From Flavobacteriales bacterium (GTDB lineage Bacteria > Bacteroidota > Bacteroidia > Flavobacteriales_F > PHOS-HE28): DNA of 64,000 bases. Every line of letters begins with the position of its first letter. The stretch's first letter is position 1. This document shows, one piece after another, positions 16,691 through 25,686 of this stretch. Location: contig JAEUTA010000002.1 in NCBI GenBank assembly GCA_016788205.1, forward strand, positions 1-64,000. The letters are read 5' to 3'. The notes under the pieces are model-generated. The model had not been told where the DNA came from. It made no database searches and was given only the letters and a program-made list of their open reading frames with translations. A program made the position numbers and the translations under genes.

Positions 16691-16813
16691 CTGCTCAGTG
16701 TTGGGTCAATACTGATCTCCAGAAGCTCCAGAAATCCGTGGTATACTCAACCATCCGAGACCAAGATACCGCACTCCTCCGCGCCCACCCTCGCTCTCCC
16801 CTAATTTGCTCCC

Positions 16814-17260
16814 ATGCGTGTGCAGTTCATCAAAGCGGCGGACACCTATCCGCTCCGGCTGAAGGTGCTGCGTCCCGGTGGCATCGAGGATGATGTGCAC
16901 TTCGCCAACGACCGCTTGGAAGGCGCCTTCCACCTCGGTGTAAGCATCGGCGAGCATCGCATCGCTGTAGGATCCTTCTACCCCGAGCCGCACCCGGAGA
17001 TCAGCGGCTGGAAACAATACCGCCTGCGTGGCATGGCCACCCATCCCGACTTCCAAGGACAAGGTTCCGGAGGCCGTTTGCTGCGGTTCGCTTTCGAGCA
17101 TCTGAAGGCCCAACACGCCGATGTGCTCTGGTGCAACGCACGCATCAAGGCCGTTCCCTTCTACGAACGTGAAGGCCTGCGCATCCACGGCGATGCCTTC
17201 GAGATACCGGGCATCGGCACGCACTACGTGATGTACCGCCGGTCCGGTGCAGGCCGGTAG
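16814..17260 (+). CDS. GNAT-family N-acetyltransferase
   Basis: The 148-residue protein has the GNAT core: an N-terminal strand-helix unit, YRLRGMATHPDFQGQGSGGRLLRFAF carrying the acetyl-CoA pyrophosphate-binding Q-G-x-G-x-G/A signature, and the terminal VPFYEREGLRIHGDAF, typical of the last helix and strand. It should transfer an acetyl group from acetyl-CoA to an unknown amine substrate. It starts at ATG 16814 and is nine bases upstream of the glycosyltransferase gene; a TAATTTG element lies just before it. Confidence 0.88.
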   Translation: MRVQFIKAADTYPLRLKVLRPGGIEDDVHFANDRLEGAFHLGVSIGEHRIAVGSFYPEPHPEISGWKQYRLRGMATHPDFQGQGSGGRLLRFAFEHLKAQHADVLWCNARIKAVPFYEREGLRIHGDAFEIPGIGTHYVMYRRSGAGR

Positions 17261-17269
17261 CTTCGCGCC

Positions 17270-18634
17270 GTGCCGCTCACCACCAAGGAACGTTGGACGC
17301 TCTGCGCGCTGGTCGCGCTGAACGTGCTGCTGAAGTGCTCCTGGCTGGGCGTGAACGAGCTGGCGCACGACGAGCCCTTCACGGTGTACTGGTCGCAACG
17401 GCCCATGGCCGAATTGTGGTCCCTGTTCGCCACGGAGAACAACCCGCCGTTGTATTTCCTGGTCATCAAAGCGTGGAGCGCGTTCACGCCGTTCGAGGTG
17501 GCCTGGCTGCGGGTGCCATCCGCGCTCTGCAGTGCCCTCACGGTGTGGCCCTTATTCCTGCTCACGCGCAAGCTGGCGGATACGCGTGCTGCGGTGGTCG
17601 CTTGCCTCCTCTTCTCCTTCTCCAACTACCACTTCGGCTTTGCGCACGAGGTACGTGCGTATGCGTTGTTCGCGCTGTTGAGCACCGCGTGCATGACCGT
17701 ACTGGTAAGCGCTTCGGACGAACGGAACACGGCCTGGCTCGCGCTGCTCAACGTACTGTTGGTGTACACCCACTTCTTCGGCTGGCTGCTTCTCGGCGTG
17801 CAGCTGTTGGTGGTCCACCTGCCGGAATTCCGGTCGCACCGGCGCCGCTATTTCACCGCCGTGGGCGCGGCCGCGGTGGCCTACGTACCGTACGCGTTCA
17901 TCTTCGCCCGGCGGCTGGGGCAGAGCGTAACGCAGGGCACCTGGCTGAGCGCACCGACGCCCGAGGAGCTCTACAACATGGTCTGGCGTTGGAGCAATGC
18001 GCCCGTGCTCGCGGTGGTCTTCCTGCTGGTCATCGTCACCGCGAGCGCCAAGGACCGGCTGCGCCATGTGGGCCTTCGGATCGGCTTGCTCTGGGCCTTC
18101 GTCCCCCTGCTGGGCATGTTCCTGGTATCGTACAGCGTGCCCATGTTCCTGGACCGGTACCTCGTTTACGCCGCACCGGGTTTCGCGGTGCTCGTGGCGT
18201 CGGCGGTGAGCCTGTTGGTGCCGAAGGGAAGAGCGACTACCGCAGTGATGCTGACCCCTGCCCTTGGCATGCTGCTCACCTTCGTTCCGTGGAAAGAAGG
18301 GCGCTACGAGCCATCACGCGTCGTAGCGCAAGCGAACACTTGGTGTCCCAACGGGTGCACACACCATGTCTGGCCAAGCTGGTACCAACTCACCTATCGC
18401 AGCGCACTGCGGCTGGATGAATTGAAGGAGGACCAGAGCCCTTACTTGTCGTACGACATGAACAGGATGGCCAAGCTCACGCACGATACCCTGCGGCCCA
18501 CCATCGTGGTGGATGGCAGCGGCTTCGGGAAGGCGGCGCAACAGTCTTGGTACGGCCTCCTGCGGCGCACCTACCCCAACGTGGATTCGGTGGAGACCGA
18601 CCACAAGGTTTGGGTGTACCGTTTCCGTAAGTAG
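17270..18634 (+). CDS. GT39/PMT-like polytopic glycosyltransferase
   Basis: The 454-residue membrane protein has about ten hydrophobic helices and the GT-C acidic motif in the first periplasmic loop (NELAHDEPFTVYW), followed by NNPPLYFLVIKAW, typical of the ArnT/PMT-like superfamily that uses polyprenyl-phosphate sugars. The C-terminal 100 residues form a soluble periplasmic domain. The start is GTG 17270, nine bases after the GNAT stop, with the first helix beginning almost at once. A second, longer enzyme of this type is encoded at 56093-57838. Acceptor unknown. Confidence 0.85.
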   Translation: MPLTTKERWTLCALVALNVLLKCSWLGVNELAHDEPFTVYWSQRPMAELWSLFATENNPPLYFLVIKAWSAFTPFEVAWLRVPSALCSALTVWPLFLLTRKLADTRAAVVACLLFSFSNYHFGFAHEVRAYALFALLSTACMTVLVSASDERNTAWLALLNVLLVYTHFFGWLLLGVQLLVVHLPEFRSHRRRYFTAVGAAAVAYVPYAFIFARRLGQSVTQGTWLSAPTPEELYNMVWRWSNAPVLAVVFLLVIVTASAKDRLRHVGLRIGLLWAFVPLLGMFLVSYSVPMFLDRYLVYAAPGFAVLVASAVSLLVPKGRATTAVMLTPALGMLLTFVPWKEGRYEPSRVVAQANTWCPNGCTHHVWPSWYQLTYRSALRLDELKEDQSPYLSYDMNRMAKLTHDTLRPTIVVDGSGFGKAAQQSWYGLLRRTYPNVDSVETDHKVWVYRFRK

Positions 18635-18703
18635 GCGGCCCTCCTGTTCATCCAGCCCTCCAACCGTTCGTGGATCATGGCGGTGCCGATCGGGACGGGA
18701 TCC

Positions 18704-18711
18704 GACCTTTG
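18704..18711 (+). promoter_or_regulatory. Bacteroidota -7-like element before S9 peptidase
   Basis: GACCTTTG, one change from TAnnTTTG, ends 21 bases before ATG 18733. Confidence 0.4.
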
Positions 18712-18732
18712 CCACCCGATACCGAAACCTTG

Positions 18733-20697
18733 ATGACCCACTTGACCAAACGCACGACCGGACTCGCCGCCATGGTGGCCGGTACCTTCCTGCTCGCCTC
18801 TTGGGGCGGGGAGCACACGCCGAAGAACGACCAGGCCGCCACACCACCGGCCGTGATCGACATGAAGGAGTTCTTCAAGAACCCCGAGAAGTCGGGCTTC
18901 AGCATGAGCCGCAACGGTGAATACATCGGTTACCGCGCGCCGTGGAAGAACCGCATGAACATCTTCGTGCAGAAGGTGGGCAGCACCGAAGTGACCCAGG
19001 TGACCATGGACACCATCCGCGACGTGGGTGGTTTCTTCTGGAAAGGGGACCGCATCCTCTACAGCCGCGACATCAACGGCGACGAGAACTTCATCGTCTT
19101 CAGCGCCAGCCTGGACGGCAAGGACGTGAAGGCCCTGACGCCCGAGAAAGGCGTGGTAGCCGGTGTGCTGGACGACCTGGATCAGGTGCCCGGCATGGAA
19201 CAGAGCGTACTGGTGCAGATGAACGACCGAGACGCACGCGTGTTCGATCCGTACTTGATCAACATCGTAACCGGCGAGCGCAAGGCGATGTACGACAACA
19301 GCAAGGACAACTACGAAAGCTGGATCACCGACCACAACGGTGTCATCCGCATGGCCACGAAGACGGATGGAGTGAACACCACCATCTTCTACCGCGCGGA
19401 CGAGAAGACGCCCTTCACGCCTTACATGACCACCGGGTTCAAGGATAGCTGGAGCCCCGAGATGTTCACCTTCGACAACAAGAACCTGTACGTGAACCAC
19501 AACCTGAACGGCCGCGATAAGACGGCCATCGTGGAGTGGGACCTGGAAGGCAAGAAAGAGATCAAGGTGATCGCTGAGAACGCGGACTACGACATGGGTG
19601 GCCTCAGCTACAGCCGCAAGCGCAAAGTGCTGACCATGGCCACCTGGACCGGTGCCAAGAGCGAGCGCCTGTTCCTGGACAAGGAGACCGAGGCCCGCTA
19701 CGCCAAGCTGGCACCCAAGTTCGAAGGCCTGGAATACTGGTTCTACGGCGCGGACGACTCCGAGACCAAATTCCTGGTGTGGGCCGGTAACGACCGCGAC
19801 CCCGGCACCTACTACACCTACGACACCACCACCGACGAGCTGAAGGAACTGGCCAAGCCCCGTCCGTGGATCGACGCCACGCAAATGGCCGCGATGGAAC
19901 CCGTGAGCTACACCAGCCGCGACGGCCTCACCATCCACGGCTACCTAACCCTCCCGGTGGGCCGCGAAGCGAAAGACCTGCCCCTGGTGGTGAACCCGCA
20001 CGGTGGTCCCTGGGCGCGCGACGAGTGGGGCTTCAACCCCGAAGTGCAATTGTTGGCCAACCGTGGATATGCCGTGTTGCAGATGAACTTCCGTGGAAGC
20101 ACCGGCTACGGCCGCAAATTCTGGGAAGCCAGCTTCAAGCAGTGGGGCAAGACCATGCAGAACGACATCACCGACGGTGTGGATTGGCTGGTGAAAAGCG
20201 GCAAGGTGGACCCCAAGCGCGTGGCCATCTACGGCGCCAGCTACGGTGGTTATGCCACCCTCGCGGGCATCACCTACACCCCCGACCTGTACGCGGCAGC
20301 GGTGGACTATGTGGGCGTGAGCGACCTGTTCACCTTCCAGCGCAGCATTCCTCCCTACTGGGCGCCCTTCAAAGCCATGATGTTCGAGATGGTGGGCGAC
20401 CCCGCGAAGGACAGCCTGCTGCTGGATGAAGCCAGCCCTGCCCGCCATGCGGACAAGATCAAGACGCCGCTCTTCATCGCACAGGGTGCCAACGACCCGC
20501 GCGTGGTGAAAGCCGAGAGCGACCAGATGGTGGAGGCCCTGAAGAAGCAGGGTGTGGAAGTGGAGTACATGGTGAAGGACAACGAAGGCCACGGCTTCCA
20601 CAACGAGGAGAACCGCTTCGATTTCTACGGCGCCATGGAGAAATTCCTGGACCAGCATATCGGCAGCGGGTACAAGCCTGCGGAAGCGAAGAAATAG
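18733..20697 (+). CDS. S9-family prolyl oligopeptidase-like serine peptidase, exported
   Basis: The 654-residue protein has an N-terminal export signal, a seven-bladed beta-propeller (about 35-400; repeated strands such as GDRILYSRDINGDENFIVF) and an alpha/beta-hydrolase domain. The catalytic triad is Ser503 (GASYGGYA), Asp588 (GANDPRV) and His620 (NEGHGF), with VNPHGGPWARDEWG forming the oxyanion region. Family members cut short peptides after Pro or other residues in the periplasm. The signal ends in LLASWGG, where the family lipoprotein box would read LASC, so lipidation is probably lost. ATG 18733 begins the signal sequence. A strong terminator follows. Confidence 0.93.
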   Translation: MTHLTKRTTGLAAMVAGTFLLASWGGEHTPKNDQAATPPAVIDMKEFFKNPEKSGFSMSRNGEYIGYRAPWKNRMNIFVQKVGSTEVTQVTMDTIRDVGGFFWKGDRILYSRDINGDENFIVFSASLDGKDVKALTPEKGVVAGVLDDLDQVPGMEQSVLVQMNDRDARVFDPYLINIVTGERKAMYDNSKDNYESWITDHNGVIRMATKTDGVNTTIFYRADEKTPFTPYMTTGFKDSWSPEMFTFDNKNLYVNHNLNGRDKTAIVEWDLEGKKEIKVIAENADYDMGGLSYSRKRKVLTMATWTGAKSERLFLDKETEARYAKLAPKFEGLEYWFYGADDSETKFLVWAGNDRDPGTYYTYDTTTDELKELAKPRPWIDATQMAAMEPVSYTSRDGLTIHGYLTLPVGREAKDLPLVVNPHGGPWARDEWGFNPEVQLLANRGYAVLQMNFRGSTGYGRKFWEASFKQWGKTMQNDITDGVDWLVKSGKVDPKRVAIYGASYGGYATLAGITYTPDLYAAAVDYVGVSDLFTFQRSIPPYWAPFKAMMFEMVGDPAKDSLLLDEASPARHADKIKTPLFIAQGANDPRVVKAESDQMVEALKKQGVEVEYMVKDNEGHGFHNEENRFDFYGAMEKFLDQHIGSGYKPAEAKK

Positions 20698-20729
20698 GCG
20701 ATGGTGCCTTGGTGAAGGTGACCCTTCGC

Positions 20730-20763
20730 GAACGGCGGTCCTCCGGGACCGCCGTTCCTTTTT
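20730..20763 (+). terminator. Rho-independent terminator after S9 peptidase
   Basis: A perfect 12-base stem GAACGGCGGTCC (20730-20741) and GGACCGCCGTTC (20746-20757) with TCCG loop is followed by CTTTTT. Confidence 0.9.
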
Positions 20764-20931
20764 CGGCCTTGCCGGTCGATCCCGCAGCCCGGGCACCACG
20801 CAGGCACCGCGAGCGGAGGTTTCCGCGTCATTCCCAAGCGGATACCGGATGACATTCCAAGTACGGCGGCCAGGTGTGAACGCCCGCGCGGAAGCTTCCG
20901 ATAACTTTCCCGTGCTATCCCCTTGACCAGC

Positions 20932-23685
20932 ATGCTACGCTCGACCGTCCTCCTCAGCACCCTTCTGGCCCTGGCCGTGCGCACCGTGAACGCCCAGGTG
21001 GTGATCAACGAAGTGAGCGCCTCCAATTACGCCGACCAGGCCAGCAGCTTCGGTGACTACGACGACTGGATCGAGCTGTACAACACCAGCGGCGCGGCGG
21101 TGGACCTGAGCGGTTGGTACCTGAGCGATAGCCAGAACAACAACACCAAGTGGGCCTTCCCCGCTGGCGCTTCCATCGCCGCCAACGGGTTCCTGGTGAT
21201 CTACTGCGACGGACGCAACACCACCGTTGGCGCCGAGCACCACACCAACTTCAAGCTGAACCAGACCCAGGAGGAGTGGACCGTGCTGAGCGACCCGAGC
21301 GCGGCCATCGTGAGCGACTACGAGCTCATAACCCGCACCCAGGCGGACCACAGCCGTGGCTTGAGCGTGGACGGGAGCGGTTCATGGGCCTTGTTCCTGA
21401 ACCCCACCCCCGGTGCCAGCAACACGGGTGCTGTGGCCGAATACGCTGCGAAACCTGTGCTGAACACCCCGTCTGGCGTACAGGGCGGGCCCTTCTCGCT
21501 CACCATCACCGTTCCTTCGCCCGGGCTCACCGTGCGCTACACGGTGGACGGTAGCCTGCCCACGGCGGCCTCTACGGTCTACGCAGGCCCCATCGCCATC
21601 AACAACACCACCGTAGTGCGCGCGCGGGCCTTCAGCGCGGACCCCAACGTGCCACCCAGCGCAACGGAGACCAACACCTACTTCATCGGCACCGCACACA
21701 GCGTGGCCATCCTCTCCATCGCCGGCGACGAGCTGCCCACGCTGTTGAACGGCACGCAGATAGAACCCGTGGGCAGCATGGAATACTTCGGGCCTGACGG
21801 GCAGTTGCGCGACGAGGCCACCGGAGATTTCAACGAACACGGCAACGACTCCTGGGCGTACGACCAGCGTGGCTTCGATTACGTGACACGCGACCAGTTC
21901 GGCGACAACGATGCGCTGCACTACCCCATCTTCCGCACCAAGGAGCGCGACGAATACCAACGGTTGATCATCAAAGCCGCGGCCAGCGACAACTATCCCT
22001 TCGAGACCGGTGGTGCGCACATCCGCGACGCTTTCGTACAGGCCCTCTCCCAGGTGAACGACCTGCGCGTGGACGAACGCAGCTACGAGCCTTGCGTGGT
22101 GTACCTGAACGGTGATTACTGGGGCGTGTACGAGATCCGCGAGAAGGTGGACGATGCCGACTTCACCGACGAGTACTACGACCAACCGGAGGACCAGCTT
22201 TACTTCCTGAAGACCTGGGGCGGCACGTGGGAGGAATACGGTGGCCCACCAGCGCAGGCCGATTGGGACGGTCTGGTGAACTACATCCTGACCAACGACA
22301 TGAGCGACGCTACGGCGTGGGCCTATGTGGACGGTGAGCTGAACTGGAAAAGCCTGGTGGATTACGTGGTGCTGAACAGCCAGGTGGTATGTGCCGATTG
22401 GTTGAACTGGAACACGGCGTGGTGGCGCGGTTTGAACCCCGCGGGCGATGGGCGGCGCTGGCGCTACGCGCTGTGGGATATGGACGCCACCTTCGGGCAC
22501 TACACCAACTTCACCAACATCCCGGACCAGACGGCAGCGGCCGACCCGTGCAACCCGGAATTCCTGCCCGATCCGGGTGGACAGGGCCACATCCCCATCC
22601 TGGAGAAGCTGCTCGCCGAGAACGAGACATTCAGCAACTACTACATCAACCGGTACATCGACCTGAACAACACCACCTTCTCGTGCGACTACATGATCGG
22701 CTTCCTCGACAGCCTGGTGGCGATGATCGAACCGGAAATGCCCGGGCACATCGCACGCTGGGGCGGTAGCATGGACGAGTGGCAGGGCAACGTGCAGAAC
22801 ATCCGCGACTTCATCACCGACCGTTGTGTACTGATCACCACCGGGCTGCAGGATTGCTACGATGTGACCGGGCCGTTCGATGTGGTCTTCAACGTGGACC
22901 CACCATTGAGCGGGCAGATGGTGATCAACTCGCTACAGCCGGCGCAATACCCCTTCAGTGGCCAATACTACGGCGGCATCAACACCAACCTGGCCCCCAT
23001 CCCTGCCGCTGGTTTCGCCTTCAGCCACTGGGAGGTATTCAGCAACAACCAGATCGTACCCACACTGACGGACTCGCTGGTGACGGTGGACATCCTGGAA
23101 GCGGACAGCATCGTTGCCCACTTCGCACCGCCCACCCGTTACGATGTGGTGCTGGACGTGGAGCCGCGCATCGAAGGCACCTCCATTTTCTTCGATGGCA
23201 CCACCTACACCTCCTTCCCCGCAGTGGCTTCCGTGGCCATGGAAACAGAGGTGCTCTTCTACGTGAACCTGCCCACGTATTACGACTTCAAGTACTGGAC
23301 CATCGAGAACAACGCGTTCACCCCGGGAGACAGTTCGCTCATCATCCTCAACACCCTCATCCTGGGGCCGGATACGATCGTGGCCCACTTGAAGCCACAG
23401 GAGTATGCCTACTACCTACCGAACTCCTTCAGCCCGAACCAGGATGGCCTCAACGACACGTTCATCCCCATCCAGAACGTGGTGGACCTGGACACCTACG
23501 ACATGCAGATCTTCGACCGCTGGGGCGAGAACATCTACAGCAGTCAGGATCCCACCAAGGGCTGGGACGGCACCTATGGCGGTTCCAACGCGCCCATGGG
23601 AGTATACGCGTACAAGGTTTATGCGATGGACGCGATCAAAGGGGACATCTACGAGCTGCGTGGGCATGTGACCTTGGTGCGGTAG
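20932..23685 (+). CDS. CotH-kinase-domain secreted protein with type B T9SS signal
   Basis: The 917-residue protein has a signal peptide (MLRSTVLLSTLLALAVRTVNA), a lamin-tail domain (about 22-150: VINEVSASNYAD, DDWIELYNTSGAAVDLSGWYL), a chitobiase/hexosaminidase C-terminal-like domain (about 160-245: VRYTVDGSLPT), a CotH-kinase-like domain (about 290-590: YQRLIIKAAASDNYP, VYLNGDYWGVYEIREKVD, WRYALWDMDATFGHY), two InlB/Bacterial_repeat-like modules (FAFSHWEVFS, KYWTIENNAF) and a CHU_C gliding-motility-type tail (YLPNSFSPNQDGLNDTF, QIFDRWGENIY, ending HVTLVR). Function on the surface is unknown; CotH folds are atypical kinases elsewhere. TAACTTTC (20902-20909) precedes it. Confidence 0.9.
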   Translation: MLRSTVLLSTLLALAVRTVNAQVVINEVSASNYADQASSFGDYDDWIELYNTSGAAVDLSGWYLSDSQNNNTKWAFPAGASIAANGFLVIYCDGRNTTVGAEHHTNFKLNQTQEEWTVLSDPSAAIVSDYELITRTQADHSRGLSVDGSGSWALFLNPTPGASNTGAVAEYAAKPVLNTPSGVQGGPFSLTITVPSPGLTVRYTVDGSLPTAASTVYAGPIAINNTTVVRARAFSADPNVPPSATETNTYFIGTAHSVAILSIAGDELPTLLNGTQIEPVGSMEYFGPDGQLRDEATGDFNEHGNDSWAYDQRGFDYVTRDQFGDNDALHYPIFRTKERDEYQRLIIKAAASDNYPFETGGAHIRDAFVQALSQVNDLRVDERSYEPCVVYLNGDYWGVYEIREKVDDADFTDEYYDQPEDQLYFLKTWGGTWEEYGGPPAQADWDGLVNYILTNDMSDATAWAYVDGELNWKSLVDYVVLNSQVVCADWLNWNTAWWRGLNPAGDGRRWRYALWDMDATFGHYTNFTNIPDQTAAADPCNPEFLPDPGGQGHIPILEKLLAENETFSNYYINRYIDLNNTTFSCDYMIGFLDSLVAMIEPEMPGHIARWGGSMDEWQGNVQNIRDFITDRCVLITTGLQDCYDVTGPFDVVFNVDPPLSGQMVINSLQPAQYPFSGQYYGGINTNLAPIPAAGFAFSHWEVFSNNQIVPTLTDSLVTVDILEADSIVAHFAPPTRYDVVLDVEPRIEGTSIFFDGTTYTSFPAVASVAMETEVLFYVNLPTYYDFKYWTIENNAFTPGDSSLIILNTLILGPDTIVAHLKPQEYAYYLPNSFSPNQDGLNDTFIPIQNVVDLDTYDMQIFDRWGENIYSSQDPTKGWDGTYGGSNAPMGVYAYKVYAMDAIKGDIYELRGHVTLVR

Positions 23686-23808
23686 CGTGGACCGACGCCA
23701 GTAGCGATGGCGTCATGGTAGTGTCAGGAGTGTTCAACATTTCGGAAACAATGTTGAACAAAATGAGAACAGGGCTGTTCTGCTCCCAAACTCTTCAACC
23801 TGCTACCC

Positions 23809-25542
23809 ATGCTACGAAAAAAGACCCTCCCTCTTTTCTTACTGAGCGCCAGCTGTTTGTTCGGCACCCTGGCAGCGGCACAGACCGCCCGCGTGCAAGT
23901 GATCCACAACTGTGCTGATGCCGCAGCGGCCACTGTGGACGTGTATGTGAACGGTTCCCTGGCGATCGATGACTTCGCCTTCCGCACGGCGACGGAATTC
24001 CTTGACCTGCCGGCCGGGGTGGACCTGGAAGTAGGCATAGCCCCCGGCACGAGCACGGGCGCCGGTGACGCCATAGCCACCTTCAACTACAACCTGGCCG
24101 ATGGCGGCAGCTACATCCTAGTGGCCAACGGTATCGTGAGCGCCACGGGCTACAGCCCCGCCCCTGCGTTCGACCTGGACGTGTTCGCAGCCGCACAGGA
24201 AGAAGCGGACCTCCCCTTCAACACCGATGTGCTGGTGATGCACGGCAGCACGGACGCTCCGGTAGTGGATGTGGCGGAGACCAGTGTGCCCGCCGGTACC
24301 GTCGTCGACGACCTAGCTTACGGTGAATTCGCCGGTTATCTTCCATTGGCCACGGCCGATTACGTGATCGAAGTGCAGACCGCCGATGGCACGCCGGTGG
24401 TGGCCTATGAAGCACCACTGGCCACCTTGGCCCTGAACGGCGCTGCGCTCACGGTATTGGCGTCCGGTTTCCTGGATCCGAGCGCCAATAGCAATGGTCC
24501 GGCCTTCGGACTTTGGGTCGCACTGCCCAGCGGCGGTGACCTCATCGCCCTTCCCGTAGTGGAACCACCCGCCACGGCGCGTGTACAGGTCATCCACAAC
24601 TGTGCAGATGCGGCGGCGTCCACGGTGGACGTGTACATCAACGACGACCTGGCCATCGACGACTTCGCTTTCCGCACGGCTACACCCTTCTTGGACCTGC
24701 CGGCAGAGGCTGACCTTGCCGTGGGTATCGCTCCGGGTAACAGCACGGGTGTTGAAGATGTGATCGCCTCCTTCGACTTCAACCTGGCCGATGGCGGCAG
24801 CTACATCCTGGTAGCCAACGGCATCGTCAGTGCAACCGGCTACAGCCCGGCTCCGGCCTTCGACCTGGATGTGTTCGCCACCGCACGTGAAGCGGCCGAT
24901 GCGACCGGCAATACGGATGTGCTGGTGATGCACGGCAGCACGGACGCCCCTGTCGTGGATGTGGCCGAACTGGCCGCACTGGGCGGTGCCACCATCGTGG
25001 ACGACCTGGCGTACGGTGAATTCGAGGGTTACCTGGAGGTACCCACCAACGACTATGCCCTGCAAGTGCGCACGAGCGATGGTACGCCGGTGGTGACCTA
25101 TTCCGCACCGCTGGCGACACTGGGGCTGGATGATGCCGCCCTCACCGTACTGGCCTCCGGCTTCCTTGCACCGGCCAACAACAGCAATGGTCCAGCCTTC
25201 GGTCTTTATGTTGCGTTGCCCGCTGGTGGTGCACTTATCCCCCTCCCGCTGATCACCAATGTGGGCATGGAAGAAGGGCTGTCGGATGTTGAGCTGAGCG
25301 CATGGCCGAATCCGGCGACCGGAGAGCTGAACGTAAGCCTCACCGCAGCACAGGGCCGGAGCATCACGGGGACGTTGGTGGACATGACAGGACGCACCGT
25401 GCTGGAGATTCCCACCACCGATCTGGTGAGCGGAGAGAACCGCCTCCGTATCGGACTTGAGACCGTGCCTGCAGGCGCCTACAACCTGCGCCTGACGGAC
25501 AACGACGGCAGCACAGCGATACCGGTACAGATCGTGCGCTGA
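23809..25542 (+). CDS. Tandem DUF4397 secreted protein with T9SS sorting domain
   Basis: The 577-residue protein has a signal peptide (MLRKKTLPLFLLSASCLFGTLAAAQ), two almost parallel DUF4397 units of about 230 residues each (both begin ARVQVIHNCADAAA, contain NLADGGSYILVANGIVSATG and VLVMHGSTDAPVVDVAE), and a type A T9SS sorting domain (ELSAWPNPATGELNVSL, GTLVDMTGRTVLEIP, VPAGAYNLRLTDND). The duplication is still visible in the DNA at a spacing of about 690 bases. DUF4397 units are beta-sandwich domains of exported proteins with no known activity. A perfect hairpin terminator follows the stop. Confidence 0.9.
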   Translation: MLRKKTLPLFLLSASCLFGTLAAAQTARVQVIHNCADAAAATVDVYVNGSLAIDDFAFRTATEFLDLPAGVDLEVGIAPGTSTGAGDAIATFNYNLADGGSYILVANGIVSATGYSPAPAFDLDVFAAAQEEADLPFNTDVLVMHGSTDAPVVDVAETSVPAGTVVDDLAYGEFAGYLPLATADYVIEVQTADGTPVVAYEAPLATLALNGAALTVLASGFLDPSANSNGPAFGLWVALPSGGDLIALPVVEPPATARVQVIHNCADAAASTVDVYINDDLAIDDFAFRTATPFLDLPAEADLAVGIAPGNSTGVEDVIASFDFNLADGGSYILVANGIVSATGYSPAPAFDLDVFATAREAADATGNTDVLVMHGSTDAPVVDVAELAALGGATIVDDLAYGEFEGYLEVPTNDYALQVRTSDGTPVVTYSAPLATLGLDDAALTVLASGFLAPANNSNGPAFGLYVALPAGGALIPLPLITNVGMEEGLSDVELSAWPNPATGELNVSLTAAQGRSITGTLVDMTGRTVLEIPTTDLVSGENRLRIGLETVPAGAYNLRLTDNDGSTAIPVQIVR

Positions 25543-25562
25543 GGTCGATCCCTCGCTTGAAG

Positions 25563-25594
25563 AAGAAGCCCCGACGTGTTCGGGGCTTCTTGCT
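25563..25594 (+). terminator. Hairpin terminator after DUF4397 gene
   Basis: A 12-base stem AAGAAGCCCCGA (25563-25574) and TCGGGGCTTCTT (25580-25591) with a CGTGT loop, 21 bases after the stop. The stem itself ends in CTTCTT; no longer T-run follows. Confidence 0.85.
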
Positions 25595-25636
25595 TTGGGG
25601 CAAGTGAACCATTCCGGTCACCATCTGTTGATTGAG

Positions 25637-25653
25637 CGAACGTTCGATCTTTG
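25637..25653 (+). promoter_or_regulatory. Palindrome overlapping a -7-like element upstream of B12 regulator
   Basis: CGAACGTTCG (25637-25646) is a perfect 10-base palindrome. Its last base begins GATCTTTG (25646-25653), close to the Bacteroidota TAnnTTTG, with TTG at 25628-25630. The gene starts 33 bases downstream. A palindrome on a promoter suggests a repressor site, possibly for the encoded regulator itself. Confidence 0.45.
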
Positions 25654-25686
25654 CGGCCACCGATCGAACAGAAGTCTACCACCACG

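Noticed and set aside
18733..20697. S9 peptidase as part of a type IX or peptide-signalling system
   Set aside because: No partner genes nearby, and S9 peptidases are common free-standing genes in Bacteroidota.
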